A stretch of DNA of 64,000 nucleotides from Pseudomonadota bacterium (lineage in GTDB: Bacteria; Pseudomonadota; Gammaproteobacteria; Burkholderiales; Burkholderiaceae_B). How positions within the stretch are numbered: the first letter of the stretch is position 1; every line of letters begins with the position of its first letter. Of the stretch, positions 53,498 through 62,171 are shown in pieces. The position numbers were made by a program, and so were the translations under genes. The DNA lies in the NCBI GenBank assembly GCA_023389155.1, contig JAEWEV010000002.1, positions 1 to 64,000 of the forward strand. Reading direction: 5' to 3'. The notes under the pieces are model-generated. The model saw only the letters and a list, made by a program, of their open reading frames with translations. It was not told the DNA's origin and did no database searches.

Positions 53498-54232
53498 ATG
53501 AGCTATCGTCTATCCCTTAACGTACCGAGATCGGTCTATAGAATGCTGCTGTTCGCCTGTGTGATGCCCGCGGCCCTGCCGGCATTCGCCGCCGCTGACA
53601 GTGAACTGATTCGCATTGGTAGTGAAATAGCACAGAAAGGCGCCAGCGGACAGGCGCCATGCATGGCATGCCATGGTGTCAAAGGCGAGGGGCTGGCGAC
53701 GGCAGGCTATCCTTACCTGGCGGCACAGCCTGCTGAGTATCTCCAGCAGCAACTGACACATTTTGCCGACGGTTCCCGCAAGCAGCCGATCATGCAACCG
53801 ATTGCCAAGTCGCTTGACGAAAAGCAGCGCGAAGCCGTGTCTGCCTACTATGCCTCGCTGCAGCCGGTGTTTGACCGGGATGCAGTATCACAGCGGGTAC
53901 AGACTTACCCGAAAGATCAGCCTGGCGCCTGGATGGCTAATCGTGGCAATGAAAACCCTTATATTCCAGCCTGTATACAATGCCACGGTCCCGGCGGAAT
54001 CGGCGTCGACCCAGTCTTTCCTGCGCTTGCCGGACAATCGGAAAACTATCTGCAAACGCAGCTCACCGCCATGAAGTCAGGAGATCGTAAAGGCGATTCG
54101 CATGAATTGATGGTGCATCTGGCGGAAAATCTGAGCGATGAACAAATCCGGGAGGTAAGTCAGTACTTTGCAAAAGACGTCCTGCAACCCGTTGCCAGTC
54201 AGTTGACTCCGGAAAAAGGAGTGTCCAAATGA
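53498..54232 (+). CDS. tsdB: Diheme cytochrome c, TsdB-like electron acceptor
   Basis: This 244-residue periplasmic protein has a signal peptide (about 1-32, ending AFAAA) and two c-type heme sites, CMACH (Cys55, Cys58, His59) and CIQCH (Cys159, Cys162, His163). The two similar halves resemble cytochrome c4. It overlaps the next gene by 4 bases (ATGA). In tsdBA operons the TsdB cytochrome takes electrons from the thiosulfate dehydrogenase TsdA and passes them to terminal oxidases. The ribosome binding site is AAAGGAGA. Confidence 0.87.
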   Translation: MSYRLSLNVPRSVYRMLLFACVMPAALPAFAAADSELIRIGSEIAQKGASGQAPCMACHGVKGEGLATAGYPYLAAQPAEYLQQQLTHFADGSRKQPIMQPIAKSLDEKQREAVSAYYASLQPVFDRDAVSQRVQTYPKDQPGAWMANRGNENPYIPACIQCHGPGGIGVDPVFPALAGQSENYLQTQLTAMKSGDRKGDSHELMVHLAENLSDEQIREVSQYFAKDVLQPVASQLTPEKGVSK

Positions 54233-55158
54233 GAACCGCCGTGTTTAATCACAAATGTCTTCCTCTGGCCATTTCAACGGCCCTATTATTAAGTAGCACC
54301 TGTGTCGTCGCAGCAGAGAAGTTTATTCCCCCTGCTGCAGACGCAATCCCTGCAGACGAGTTTGGCGATATGGTTCGCAAGGGCCAGGATTACTTTCTTC
54401 ATACCTCCGAATTGCTTCCCAAATATGTGGGCAATTCGCTCAATTGTGTCAATTGTCATCTGGATGCGGGCCGCAAGGCCGATTCGGCACCCCTATGGGG
54501 TGCTTACGTGATGTACCCGGCATATCGTAAGAAAAACGACCATGTCAACAGTCTGTCTGAAAGGCTTCAGGGCTGCTTCAAATTCAGCATGAACGGTATT
54601 GCACCCGAGGCTGACTCTGAAGTCATCGTGGCATTGACTTCCTATATGTACTGGATGGCAACCAAAGCACCTACAGGCGTTAAACTGGCAGGTCAGGGTT
54701 ATAAAAAACTGGCTGCACCAGAGCAGGAAATGGATTTGGAGCGGGGCAAAAAAGTGTATGCGGCCAACTGTGCCGTCTGCCATGGTGACAACGGTCAGGG
54801 GCGCAAGAGCGCGGGCAAAACCATCTTCCCCGCCCTGTGGGGAGATGATTCCTTTAACTGGGGCGCCGGTATGCATCAAATGCCCAATGCCGCCGCTTTT
54901 ATCAAAAGCAATATGCCATTGGGGAAAGGAGGCACACTGACCGATCAGCAGGCTTGGGATGTTGCCTATTTCATGAATTCGCACGAACGCCCCCAGGATC
55001 CGCGTTTCACGGGCGATGTGGAAGAGACTCGCAAGAAGTTTCACGATGGGGGCGACAATCTGTACGGACAGAAAATTAACGGAGTGCTTCTGGGCGAAAG
55101 CGCAGTGGCGCCAGGAGGTCGGTTAAGAGATGCGATTGAGAAGCAGAAAACACAATAG
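54229..55158 (+). CDS. tsdA: Thiosulfate dehydrogenase TsdA (tetrathionate-forming)
   Basis: This 309-residue periplasmic diheme enzyme joins two thiosulfate molecules to tetrathionate with release of two electrons. A signal peptide covers about residues 1-29. The first heme site is CVNCH (Cys73, Cys76, His77) in the family block YVGNSLNCVNCHLDAGR. Cys116 in ERLQGCFKFSMNG fits the unusual cysteine axial ligand of TsdA. The second heme site is CAVCH (Cys181, Cys184, His185). FPALWGDDSFNWGAGMHQM and MNSHERPQDPRF are further TsdA hallmarks. Translation is coupled to tsdB. Two terminator hairpins follow. With soxCD elsewhere in the window, the organism probably gains energy from thiosulfate. Confidence 0.92.
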   Translation: MRTAVFNHKCLPLAISTALLLSSTCVVAAEKFIPPAADAIPADEFGDMVRKGQDYFLHTSELLPKYVGNSLNCVNCHLDAGRKADSAPLWGAYVMYPAYRKKNDHVNSLSERLQGCFKFSMNGIAPEADSEVIVALTSYMYWMATKAPTGVKLAGQGYKKLAAPEQEMDLERGKKVYAANCAVCHGDNGQGRKSAGKTIFPALWGDDSFNWGAGMHQMPNAAAFIKSNMPLGKGGTLTDQQAWDVAYFMNSHERPQDPRFTGDVEETRKKFHDGGDNLYGQKINGVLLGESAVAPGGRLRDAIEKQKTQ

Positions 55159-55201
55159 AAATAAATAAGCTGATTGCGCCTCAAAGCCCGACATTCATCT
55201 G

Positions 55202-55256
55202 AACTGCACCTCAAACAGCGGACTCATTTGCCCGCCTTTTGGAGGTGCAGTTTGTT
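55202..55256 (+). terminator. Long hairpin after tsdA
   Basis: AACTGCACCTC (55202-55212) pairs with GAGGTGCAGTT (55242-55252); GCGG and CCGC can pair within the loop. A short T-run follows. It is the likely terminator of tsdBA. Confidence 0.6.
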
Positions 55257-55445
55257 ATGGCTTATCACCCTGAACCAGCAGGCGGCTCCAGGTGTGCGCC
55301 GTGCATTTCCCGCAAGGTAATGACTCCTTTGTGTTGAGGTATGGGAACAACACGAGGAAACCCGTGTTGTGTTGTGCATGATACAAAATGTCGCATTTAT
55401 GTCACATATTGAATATTAAATAATGGGTATATCCCCTATAAAGGA

Positions 55446-55476
55446 AAACCCTTGTTTTTCAAGGGTTTATTTTTTG
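55446..55476 (+). terminator. Perfect intrinsic terminator in the tsdA-porin gap
   Basis: AAACCCTTG (55446-55454), loop TTTTT, CAAGGGTTT (55460-55468), then ATTTTTT. No gene ends here: tsdA stops 288 bases earlier and already has its own hairpin. It may therefore end a short untranslated RNA starting near 55420, after a TATTAAAT box. The rest of 55159-55815 has no gene and carries the porin promoter. Confidence 0.65.
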
Positions 55477-55815
55477 TCTATGTCATGGCGTTGTTAAGTA
55501 CGCGTCATATTGCAAATGAAAAATACCCGTGTGCGAGCGAGTAAATTTCTATTAAGTGATTGATATTAATGATGTAATTATTTTGTTGTTTTGACATTGT
55601 GCATCGCTGCGGCTCACTATCGAACCTATTGTATGGCATCAGGCGCGCGACAGAAATAACAGAAATGAAGTGAAAACCCGAAAATCACGCCTTGGCGGTT
55701 GTCGCACCGAACCTTTACATACATGTGTCAAATCTTTATATTTCTTCAAAGCTGAACAGTTTCTGAAACTTTTCTGTCATAAAAATTACCCCCACCCCTT
55801 GAGGAGATTTATTAA

Positions 55816-57036
55816 ATGAAAAAGACATTGCTAGCTGCGGCATTGGCAGTCGGCTTCGCCGGCGTCGCCCAAGCCGAAACTTCCGTCACTTTGTACGGTA
55901 TTGTGGATGCTGGTATTGGTTATCAACAGACTAAAGTAAGCCAAGGTGATAACTGGACTAAAACACGTGATATCGGCCTGGTCAACGGTATTCGTAACGG
56001 TAATCGCTGGGGCCTGAAAGGCGTTGAAGATCTGGGTAACGGTACAAGCGCAATCTTCAATTTGGAAAGTGGCTTTGATCTGGGCAATGGACGCTCTCTC
56101 CAGGGAGGCCGCCTGTTTGGTCGCTATGCGTATATCGGCCTGACCGGTGCTGACTGGGGCACGCTGACACTGGGTCGCCAGCTCAACATTGGTGCTGACA
56201 CGGTAGCGTCGCTGAATCCGTTTGGTGTCGGTTACAGCCAGGCCGGTGTGCTCTCAGGTGCTTTCGGTGCCTCTACCTATGGTCGTATGGATAACGCCAT
56301 CAAATATTTGTCGCCAGAGTGGTCCGGCTTCAAATTCGGTGTTGGCTATGCAGGCACAAATACCAAGGAAACAGGCAACATCTACGGCGTAGATTACCTC
56401 GAGCAGGATACTTCCCACTGGCTTACGGCTGGCGCCTCTTATGACAATGGCCCGGTTTCAATCGGTGTTTCCTATGACCGCTTCCGTACAGACATCAGAA
56501 GTGAAGTTGCTGGTCTAGACGATGATAATACCAAAGGCACCACACATATGTGGAACATCTTTGGTGCCTATGACTTTGAAGTCGTCAAGGCATTTCTGGG
56601 TTACGGTCAGATTCGGGGCGCAGCCGCCACAGGCGCGATTGTTGACAGTGGGCTGGGAAGCACAGGTCTGACTTCGGCCTTCAACAGCTTCACTACTGTG
56701 ACCAATCCTAATAGTGTCGTTAGTGGCCTGAACTATGCACAAACCAACGGTTACCGTCAACAGTCATGGATGGGTGGTGTAACTGCGCCTATCGGTGATG
56801 ACGGCTTGCTGATGGCTTCGTACCAGGGTAACGCCACCAAAAATACCGGTGATGCATTTGATGGTGTAAAAGGCAAACTGCACATTTTCAGCGTGGGCTA
56901 CGATCACAAACTGTCTAAACGTACCACTGTTTATGCATTGGCTTCTTATGGTACAGGTAAGCTGAAGTTCAATAACCAGGACAAAGTTAAACTGAAATCC
57001 ACCCTGGTTACTGTTGGTCTGAACCATCGTTTCTAA
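55816..57036 (+). CDS. Outer-membrane porin (Gram-negative porin family)
   Basis: This 406-residue protein has a signal peptide MKKTLLAAALAVGFAGVAQA (1-20) and then ETSVTLYGIVDAGIGY, the standard start of betaproteobacterial Omp32/OmpC-like porins. Internal blocks GNRWGLKGVEDLGNGTSAIF and GYAGTNTKETGNIYG support a 16-strand barrel; the last residue is Phe (GLNHRF). It is likely the main general porin, judging from even codon use and a strong GAGGAG ribosome binding site. A GC-rich hairpin follows the stop. Confidence 0.94.
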   Translation: MKKTLLAAALAVGFAGVAQAETSVTLYGIVDAGIGYQQTKVSQGDNWTKTRDIGLVNGIRNGNRWGLKGVEDLGNGTSAIFNLESGFDLGNGRSLQGGRLFGRYAYIGLTGADWGTLTLGRQLNIGADTVASLNPFGVGYSQAGVLSGAFGASTYGRMDNAIKYLSPEWSGFKFGVGYAGTNTKETGNIYGVDYLEQDTSHWLTAGASYDNGPVSIGVSYDRFRTDIRSEVAGLDDDNTKGTTHMWNIFGAYDFEVVKAFLGYGQIRGAAATGAIVDSGLGSTGLTSAFNSFTTVTNPNSVVSGLNYAQTNGYRQQSWMGGVTAPIGDDGLLMASYQGNATKNTGDAFDGVKGKLHIFSVGYDHKLSKRTTVYALASYGTGKLKFNNQDKVKLKSTLVTVGLNHRF

Positions 57037-57050
57037 TCTCGACTGGTTCG

Positions 57051-57076
57051 TGATGGCCAGCTAAGGCTGGCCATCA
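57051..57076. terminator. Hairpin after the porin gene
   Basis: TGATGGCCAGC (57051-57061), loop TAAG, GCTGGCCATCA (57066-57076): a perfect 11-bp stem 12 bases after the porin stop, without a T-tract. It is likely an mRNA-stabilising or terminating element. Confidence 0.55.
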
Positions 57077-57229
57077 CACATGTTTCACAATTGAAATAGC
57101 ATTAAAATCGGGGATCGGCGGTTTGTCGTAGTGCAGCATGTTTGTTATATTTCATGTTGTACACAAGACGTGCGGCTTACTGCCAGCAGGACAAAACCCC
57201 CACAGAATCACATATCTCTCCGTAGTGCG

Positions 57230-57265
57230 AATCCTCAGGGTGCAAATTGGCCCTGAGGATTTTTT
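57230..57265 (+). terminator. Intrinsic terminator 190 bases beyond the porin
   Basis: AATCCTCAGGG (57230-57240), loop of 10, CCCTGAGGATT (57251-57261), then TTTT. It could end porin read-through or a short RNA encoded at 57080-57265. It separates the porin from the LprI-like gene. Confidence 0.7.
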
Positions 57266-57376
57266 ACATGTCTTCCGATTCCTGTGATTAAATGGAAGTT
57301 CGCATCCATTTCGACACGCGCTTTTCAGGCGCATTTCCGACTGATTGCCCATTATGGTCAATCCAGCAGAGGTGTC

Positions 57377-57769
57377 ATGAAATACCTTTTCGTGTTAGTC
57401 CTGTTCTCTTTGTTAAATACTCCGGCATACGCACAGAAATGCTCGGATACAATGACCCAAACCGATATGAACCAGTGCGCCGGCGAGGAGTATAAAAAGG
57501 CGGATGCACAACTGAACAAGGTTTATGAAAAAGTATTGGCCAGGGCAGAAGCCGCGCAGAAAACGCAGCTGAAAGCCGCACAGAATGCCTGGATCAGATT
57601 CCGCGATACGGATTGTGCTTTTCAGACTTCGGCCACGGAAGGGGGCTCCATCCACAGCATGATGCTTGCCCAATGCATGCAGATTAAATCGCAGGCTCGA
57701 ACCAAAGAGCTGGAAGCCTTATTGGATTGTAAGGAAGGCGATATGACGTGTGCGTTGAAGCCAGAGTGA
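57377..57769 (+). CDS. Secreted LprI-like protein (DUF1311)
   Basis: This 130-residue protein has a signal peptide (about 1-19, VLVLFSLLNTPAYA) and a DUF1311/LprI domain with paired cysteines (QKCSDTMTQTDMNQCAGEEY, RFRDTDCAFQT, AQCMQIKSQARTKELEAL). Members of this family include the mycobacterial lysozyme inhibitor LprI. Here it is a soluble periplasmic protein, and the cysteines probably form disulfides. The ATG at 57377 has AGAGG upstream. It stands alone; an envelope-protection role is a family-based guess. Confidence 0.82.
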   Translation: MKYLFVLVLFSLLNTPAYAQKCSDTMTQTDMNQCAGEEYKKADAQLNKVYEKVLARAEAAQKTQLKAAQNAWIRFRDTDCAFQTSATEGGSIHSMMLAQCMQIKSQARTKELEALLDCKEGDMTCALKPE

Positions 57770-57968
57770 TTAGGTCATATCTTCGACGCCCTGATAACGA
57801 GGCGCCAATCAAGTAGCCGCCCACCCGCCGCTGAAACCAGTCGCGTTGCCAATGCAATCCGTGAAGAAAACACAAGGCGTCGACTAACGGACTGGGTTTT
57901 CAGTCGTGATATTGCAACCATCATTTATTTTTGTCAGATGATTGCGGAGTGCCCTTGTCGGTGCGTTG

Positions 57969-58619
57969 TCAGATCTTGCCCCTCAGGTGATCGATCATGC
58001 GAATTGCCACGGCTGAGGTGTGATGCATATGATCGACGCAGGCTTGCCAGGCCGCTGCTTCGTCATTCTCCTCAATTGCAGTACCAATGCGGCGCATTTC
58101 CTTGAGCGTATTGCGGATGCGTCCTGGACTCAAGATGGATGTCGCGCGCAATCTTGATATTTTGCCGTGCAGTTCTCGCAGCGTGCTTTTGAGTACAGTG
58201 TTGTAGCATCCATCCAGAAGCGCATCGTAAAAATCCTCAATGGATGCAAGTTGCCGGGCAACATCTTCACGCGAAATGGCCGCCTCCAGGTTTTCCAGAG
58301 ACAGATTCAGGGCTTCGCGCTGTGCAGCGGTCGCCATATTAATGAAATTACGTGCTGCCAGGCCTTCCAGAACGGACCTGATCTGATAGATATCGGCGGC
58401 TTCGTGGGCGTCCATTGTCGCCACGCGTACTCCTTGATTGGGCCGCGTCTCTATATAGCCTTCCTGTTGCAGCAGTTGCAGAGCTTCTCTAACTGAAGAC
58501 CGGCTTGCCCCCGTGAAATCACACAATGCGCGTTCCGTGAGACGCATGCCCGGCGACCATCGCCCGGCCATGATTTCCTGCCTGATTGCATGGGCGATTG
58601 CTGAACGTTTCGATGTCAT
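57969..58619 (-). CDS. GntR-family (FadR/FCD) regulator of the RraA/Bug operon
   Basis: This 216-residue regulator has a GntR winged HTH at about residues 6-70 (IRQEIMAGRWSPGMRLTERA, GASRSSVREALQLLQQEGYI) and an FCD effector domain (about 78-205) with conserved metal-binding His/Asp positions. It is divergent from the RraA-like, Bug and RraA-like operon, and the gap holds a palindrome ATTGTCCGACAAT, the usual type of site for this family. It is likely a repressor relieved by the operon's substrate. Confidence 0.87.
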   Translation of the reverse strand: MTSKRSAIAHAIRQEIMAGRWSPGMRLTERALCDFTGASRSSVREALQLLQQEGYIETRPNQGVRVATMDAHEAADIYQIRSVLEGLAARNFINMATAAQREALNLSLENLEAAISREDVARQLASIEDFYDALLDGCYNTVLKSTLRELHGKISRLRATSILSPGRIRNTLKEMRRIGTAIEENDEAAAWQACVDHMHHTSAVAIRMIDHLRGKI

Positions 58620-58689
58620 GTCTTGCAGTGTTTCCGGTTTATCTCTGGATGCGCAATTATATACCGCATTGTGCGTGCATAGAATCCAA

Positions 58690-58702
58690 ATTGTCCGACA
58701 AT
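58690..58702. promoter_or_regulatory. Candidate GntR operator
   Basis: ATTGTCCGACAAT is a perfect 6-1-6 inverted repeat of the FadR/VanR type, and ATCAGACAATTTG at 58715-58727 repeats one half. TATATT at 58731-58736 may be the -10 of the downstream operon, so binding would block it. Confidence 0.65.
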
Positions 58703-58771
58703 ATATTCTAATTAATCAGACAATTTGTGCTATATTCCCCATCATAAACAAGCACAGTATGAGGAGACCCG

Positions 58772-59428
58772 ATGCAAGCAATCTGGCAGGAAGCCAAATA
58801 TCAAATATTGTCCAACGCAGAAATTTCGGATGCGCTGGATTTTTTCGGATTGCCCGGCAGTGCACATGGACTGACTGGCGTCACCGGAAACTTTCGCCTC
58901 TGGGGCACTGCCTTCACAGTCCGTTTCGCGCCTTTGGACCGGCAAAAGCCTGGGACGGTTGGCGATTTTATTGACGATGTTCAGGCAGGCCAGGTCATTG
59001 TGCTGGATAACGGGGGACGTACCGACTGCACGGTCTGGGGGGGAATCCTGAGTCAGATTGCGCAATCACGGCAGATTAGTGGAACGGTCATCCATGGTGT
59101 ATGTCGGGATGTCGAAGAAGCCGTGCAATGCGGGTATCCGATTTTCAGTCGTGGTTCATTTATGCGCACCGGCAAAGATCGGGTCCAGGTAGAGGCGATT
59201 AACGAAAGCGTCTCTTTGGGTGATGTCAGAGTGAATCCCGGAGATCTGTTATGTGGCGACCGCGATGGTATTGTCGTGGTGCCGGTCCATCGCATTGAGG
59301 AAATACTCGACAAGGCACTGGAGATCCACCATGCCGAGCAGGCCATTGTCGATTGCGTCAAGAACGGCATGACATTGAAGCAAGCCCGTGAAAAACTGGG
59401 CTATCACAAATTGCAGCGCACTCAATAA
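58772..59428 (+). CDS. RraA-like protein (HMG/CHA aldolase family)
   Basis: This is a 218-residue member of the RraA/dimethylmenaquinone methyltransferase-like family. Despite the old names, many members are divalent-metal aldolases that split 4-hydroxy-4-methyl-2-oxoglutarate-type acids. The pyruvate/metal dipeptide Arg-Asp is seen in HGVCRDVEEA, and the phosphate/carboxyl loop in CGDRDGIVVVP. It is first gene of an operon with a Bug receptor and another RraA-like gene, under the GntR regulator. A catabolic aldolase or decarboxylase is more likely than RNase E control. Substrate unknown. Confidence 0.85.
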   Translation: MQAIWQEAKYQILSNAEISDALDFFGLPGSAHGLTGVTGNFRLWGTAFTVRFAPLDRQKPGTVGDFIDDVQAGQVIVLDNGGRTDCTVWGGILSQIAQSRQISGTVIHGVCRDVEEAVQCGYPIFSRGSFMRTGKDRVQVEAINESVSLGDVRVNPGDLLCGDRDGIVVVPVHRIEEILDKALEIHHAEQAIVDCVKNGMTLKQAREKLGYHKLQRTQ

Positions 59429-59449
59429 ACGCAAGATCGGAGGATAGAC

Positions 59450-60454
59450 ATGAAGAATAAATACAGAAAGCAGCATCGAATCACAGATGTGTTAGGCGCC
59501 GTTGCCGTTGTTGCGGCGGGGCTGACGGCGTCAGCTCCCGCATTAGCGCAGGAAGAGCTGGCATGTAACAACATTGTGATTATTTCACCTTATCCACCCG
59601 GCGGAACCACAGATATCCTGGCCCGCCTTCTCGCGCCCGGTATGCAGAAGGAACTGGGCAAGACAGTGATCGTGGATAATAAGGCTGGCGCAAGCAGTAA
59701 TATCGGAACCGAATTTGTCGGTCGCGCCAAACCGGATGGTTGCACACTCCTGCTGGGCAACAATACCGGTGTGGTAATCAACCGCAATCTATACAAACTA
59801 CATCTGGATCCATTAAAGAGCCTTGCGCCGGTAGGTGAGGTGGCGTCTGTGCCACTCGTTCTTTACGTCAACCCCAAAAAACTGCCAGTGAATACGGCGC
59901 AGGAATTGGTCGAAAAACTCAAGGAAGAGCCTGATCAGTACAGTTTCGCGTCGGGCGGTAGCGGCAGTCCCCAGCATCTGGCAGGCGAAACGCTCAAGCA
60001 GATGAAATCAGTCAATATGTTGCATGTACCTTATCGGGGTCAGGGTCCCGCGCTGAACGATGTTATCGCAGGCCATGTGCCTATTGCATTTGAAACGACG
60101 ACAGTCCTTTTACCGCATGTTCAATCCGGTTCGGTGAAGGCATTGGCGACAACCAGCGCAGAACGCACCAAAGTTCTCCCTGAGGTTCCGACGATGGTCG
60201 AGTCCGGATTCAAGGATTTCGTCATCGAAAACTGGTACGGTGTATTTGCACCTGCGGAAACGCCGCCCGCTATCGTGGAAAAATTGAATAAAGCGGTGAA
60301 CGTTGCGCTGAAAACGCCGCAGATGACCAAGGCACTGGAACAGATGGGATCGTCCGACGTATCGGGTTCTGCTTCTGCATTCTCGGAGTTTATTAATAAG
60401 GAAGCACCAGTGTGGACCGATGTCGTACAGAAATCCGGGGCTAAGGTAGACTGA
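59450..60454 (+). CDS. Bug-family (TctC) periplasmic substrate-binding protein
   Basis: This 334-residue receptor has a signal peptide (about 1-34, VVAAGLTASAPALAQ). Family marks are VIISPYPPGGTTDILARLLA, DNKAGASSNIGTEFVGRAKP and LHVPYRGQGPALNDVIAGHV. It binds a carboxylate in the periplasm; no TctAB permease is nearby. It starts 21 bases after the first RraA-like gene and ends 29 before the second, so it is certainly co-expressed with them. It probably delivers the substrate of these enzymes or senses it. Confidence 0.9.
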   Translation: MKNKYRKQHRITDVLGAVAVVAAGLTASAPALAQEELACNNIVIISPYPPGGTTDILARLLAPGMQKELGKTVIVDNKAGASSNIGTEFVGRAKPDGCTLLLGNNTGVVINRNLYKLHLDPLKSLAPVGEVASVPLVLYVNPKKLPVNTAQELVEKLKEEPDQYSFASGGSGSPQHLAGETLKQMKSVNMLHVPYRGQGPALNDVIAGHVPIAFETTTVLLPHVQSGSVKALATTSAERTKVLPEVPTMVESGFKDFVIENWYGVFAPAETPPAIVEKLNKAVNVALKTPQMTKALEQMGSSDVSGSASAFSEFINKEAPVWTDVVQKSGAKVD

Positions 60455-60483
60455 CAGAATATTTCAATTCAAGGAGAAACAAG

Positions 60484-61104
60484 ATGGATGCGCTTGCCCG
60501 ACTGTTCGAGGGAGTTCCGACATCAATTATCAGTGATTCCATGCGGCGCATGGCCGGTACCCGCACGTTGGTTCCCCGCCATAAAAGTGCAACGCTTGCC
60601 GGGGTCGCCTATACGGTCAAAGTGCGCTCTGGCGATAACCTTTACATTCATGATGCTCTGCGCAAGGCCAAACCTGGAGACGTTCTGGTGATTGACGGAG
60701 AAGGTCATACCGACAGGGCCTTGCTTGGCGAAATCATGATGAGCGTTGCCAGAATGCGTGGCATTGCGGGCTTCGTTGTGCATGGCGCCATCCGGGATGC
60801 CGACGCATTTGTAAAGCATGATTTTCCATGCTACTCGAAAGGTATTACCCATCAGGGCCCTCTGAAGAATGGTCCTGGCGATCAGGGTATTGCGATTGCG
60901 ATAGAAGGCTGCGTCATTCAACCAGGAGACATAGTCGTAGGCGATTGCGACGGCGTGGTGTTTATCCCAAGGGATCAGGCTGAAGCCGTGGCGGAAGCAA
61001 GCCGTCGCAAAATGCAGGCCGAAGCCGACGTTCTTGCCGGGATTGCTGCTGGCAAATACGACGATGCATGGATTGACGAAGCCCTTGCTGCCCAGCTTGT
61101 CTGA
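60484..61104 (+). CDS. RraA-like protein (second in the operon)
   Basis: This is a 206-residue RraA-family protein. The Arg-Asp motif is in VHGAIRDADAF and the loop in VVGDCDGVVFIPRDQAEAVA. AAGGAG precedes the ATG. It shares the fold of the gene at 58772 but clearly differs, so the pair may form a heteromer or act on successive intermediates. A perfect terminator hairpin follows. Substrate unknown; aldolase or oxaloacetate-decarboxylase-type chemistry is suggested by family. Confidence 0.85.
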   Translation: MDALARLFEGVPTSIISDSMRRMAGTRTLVPRHKSATLAGVAYTVKVRSGDNLYIHDALRKAKPGDVLVIDGEGHTDRALLGEIMMSVARMRGIAGFVVHGAIRDADAFVKHDFPCYSKGITHQGPLKNGPGDQGIAIAIEGCVIQPGDIVVGDCDGVVFIPRDQAEAVAEASRRKMQAEADVLAGIAAGKYDDAWIDEALAAQLV

Positions 61105-61135
61105 ACGGTGCTGGTAGACTGATACAAAGAAAGTC

Positions 61136-61170
61136 ATGGCCACGAAACTTTGTATTTCGTGGCCATTATT
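61136..61170 (+). terminator. Intrinsic terminator of the RraA/Bug operon
   Basis: ATGGCCACGAAA (61136-61147), loop CTTTGTA, TTTCGTGGCCAT (61155-61166), then TATTATT: a perfect 12-bp stem. Confidence 0.75.
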
Positions 61171-61255
61171 ATTGCTTGCGGTCAATGCGACGTGGTGCGG
61201 TCTGTATTTTAATCAAAAGCTAAGTGAGCTATCTGGCCACGATCTTGAAAAAACA

Positions 61256-62050
61256 TCAGTCCGCTATTTTTCTCATCTCGGGATTCTGTCGATAAATCTC
61301 TGCCGCATCCGGATGGCAGTCGACCAGGAACGCCATCATGGTCGTGGCGTCTTTGCTCAGGTAGAACTGCACCATGTACTCATTGAATTCCTGGACACGG
61401 TCTGCCGGCACGCTAATCGCGTCAATGCCGTTAGACATGAGGATTCCGTTCATCATGAATCGCGATGTACGCTTATTCCCGTCAAAGAAAAATTGTTGTA
61501 AGGCGCCAAACAGGAAAAAGGCCACCGCTCGCTCGAAGGGAGACGGAATGTTGGTGTTTATCCTCTCAATGCCCGCGCGGAACACATCATTGAGCTGAGG
61601 CGCGCCGGCAATGGTCGGTAGGGGGGTGTATCGCCCGTGAGTGCCTAGACCGACATCTGGGGTGTAATTCGTTTCCTGGCCCTCCCCGCGGAAATGGCCC
61701 CATTCCAAAGCTTCATTTCTGGCAACGAGGGAATGAAGTTCACAAAAAATGGCCTTGTTAAGGTTAAATTTTCTTTCTTTGACGAGTTGCAAAAGGTGTT
61801 TTGAACTTTCCGCAAGGTTAAGGATTTGTTCTTGATCCGATACTTTGCGTCCCCCCACCGTTATACCATCCAGTAGCGTTTTCACTTCCGGATAGGTAAA
61901 GGGGTTGCCCTCAAGCATGCTTGCGTCCCACACAAAGTCGGCAAGCATTTTGTGAAAGCGGAAAACGGCTCGCTCGACGCTGTGCACCGGGTAGTTTTCT
62001 GGAACGGCATTCTGATCCCAATTAAAGCCTAAAGTCTCATAAATGCTCAT
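61256..62050 (-). CDS. Fic-domain protein lacking the catalytic histidine
   Basis: This is a 264-residue Fic-fold protein. Fic enzymes transfer AMP or other groups to target hydroxyls using the loop HxFx(D/E)GN(G/K)R. Here the loop reads QFFFDGNKR (186-194), so Gln186 replaces the catalytic His, while the nucleotide-binding DGNKR part is kept. The N-terminal DASMLEGN (42-49) corresponds to the inhibitory-helix motif of Fic proteins. Loss of His implies no ordinary AMPylation; a related unchanged loop seems shared by a Fic subfamily, so this may be a distinct activity. No partner antitoxin is next to it: the neighbours are a GntR gene and a convergent RraA gene. Confidence 0.8.
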   Translation of the reverse strand: MSIYETLGFNWDQNAVPENYPVHSVERAVFRFHKMLADFVWDASMLEGNPFTYPEVKTLLDGITVGGRKVSDQEQILNLAESSKHLLQLVKERKFNLNKAIFCELHSLVARNEALEWGHFRGEGQETNYTPDVGLGTHGRYTPLPTIAGAPQLNDVFRAGIERINTNIPSPFERAVAFFLFGALQQFFFDGNKRTSRFMMNGILMSNGIDAISVPADRVQEFNEYMVQFYLSKDATTMMAFLVDCHPDAAEIYRQNPEMRKIAD

Positions 62051-62171
62051 GATGCTCTCTCATTCAATACATTATGCGAATATTAGCCGATCATTTCGAA
62101 TTTCGTATTGTTATTCAACTGCGCATCGACTTCAATAGCCGTTGCGGGCCGGGGCAAGCTCAACACCAGGC

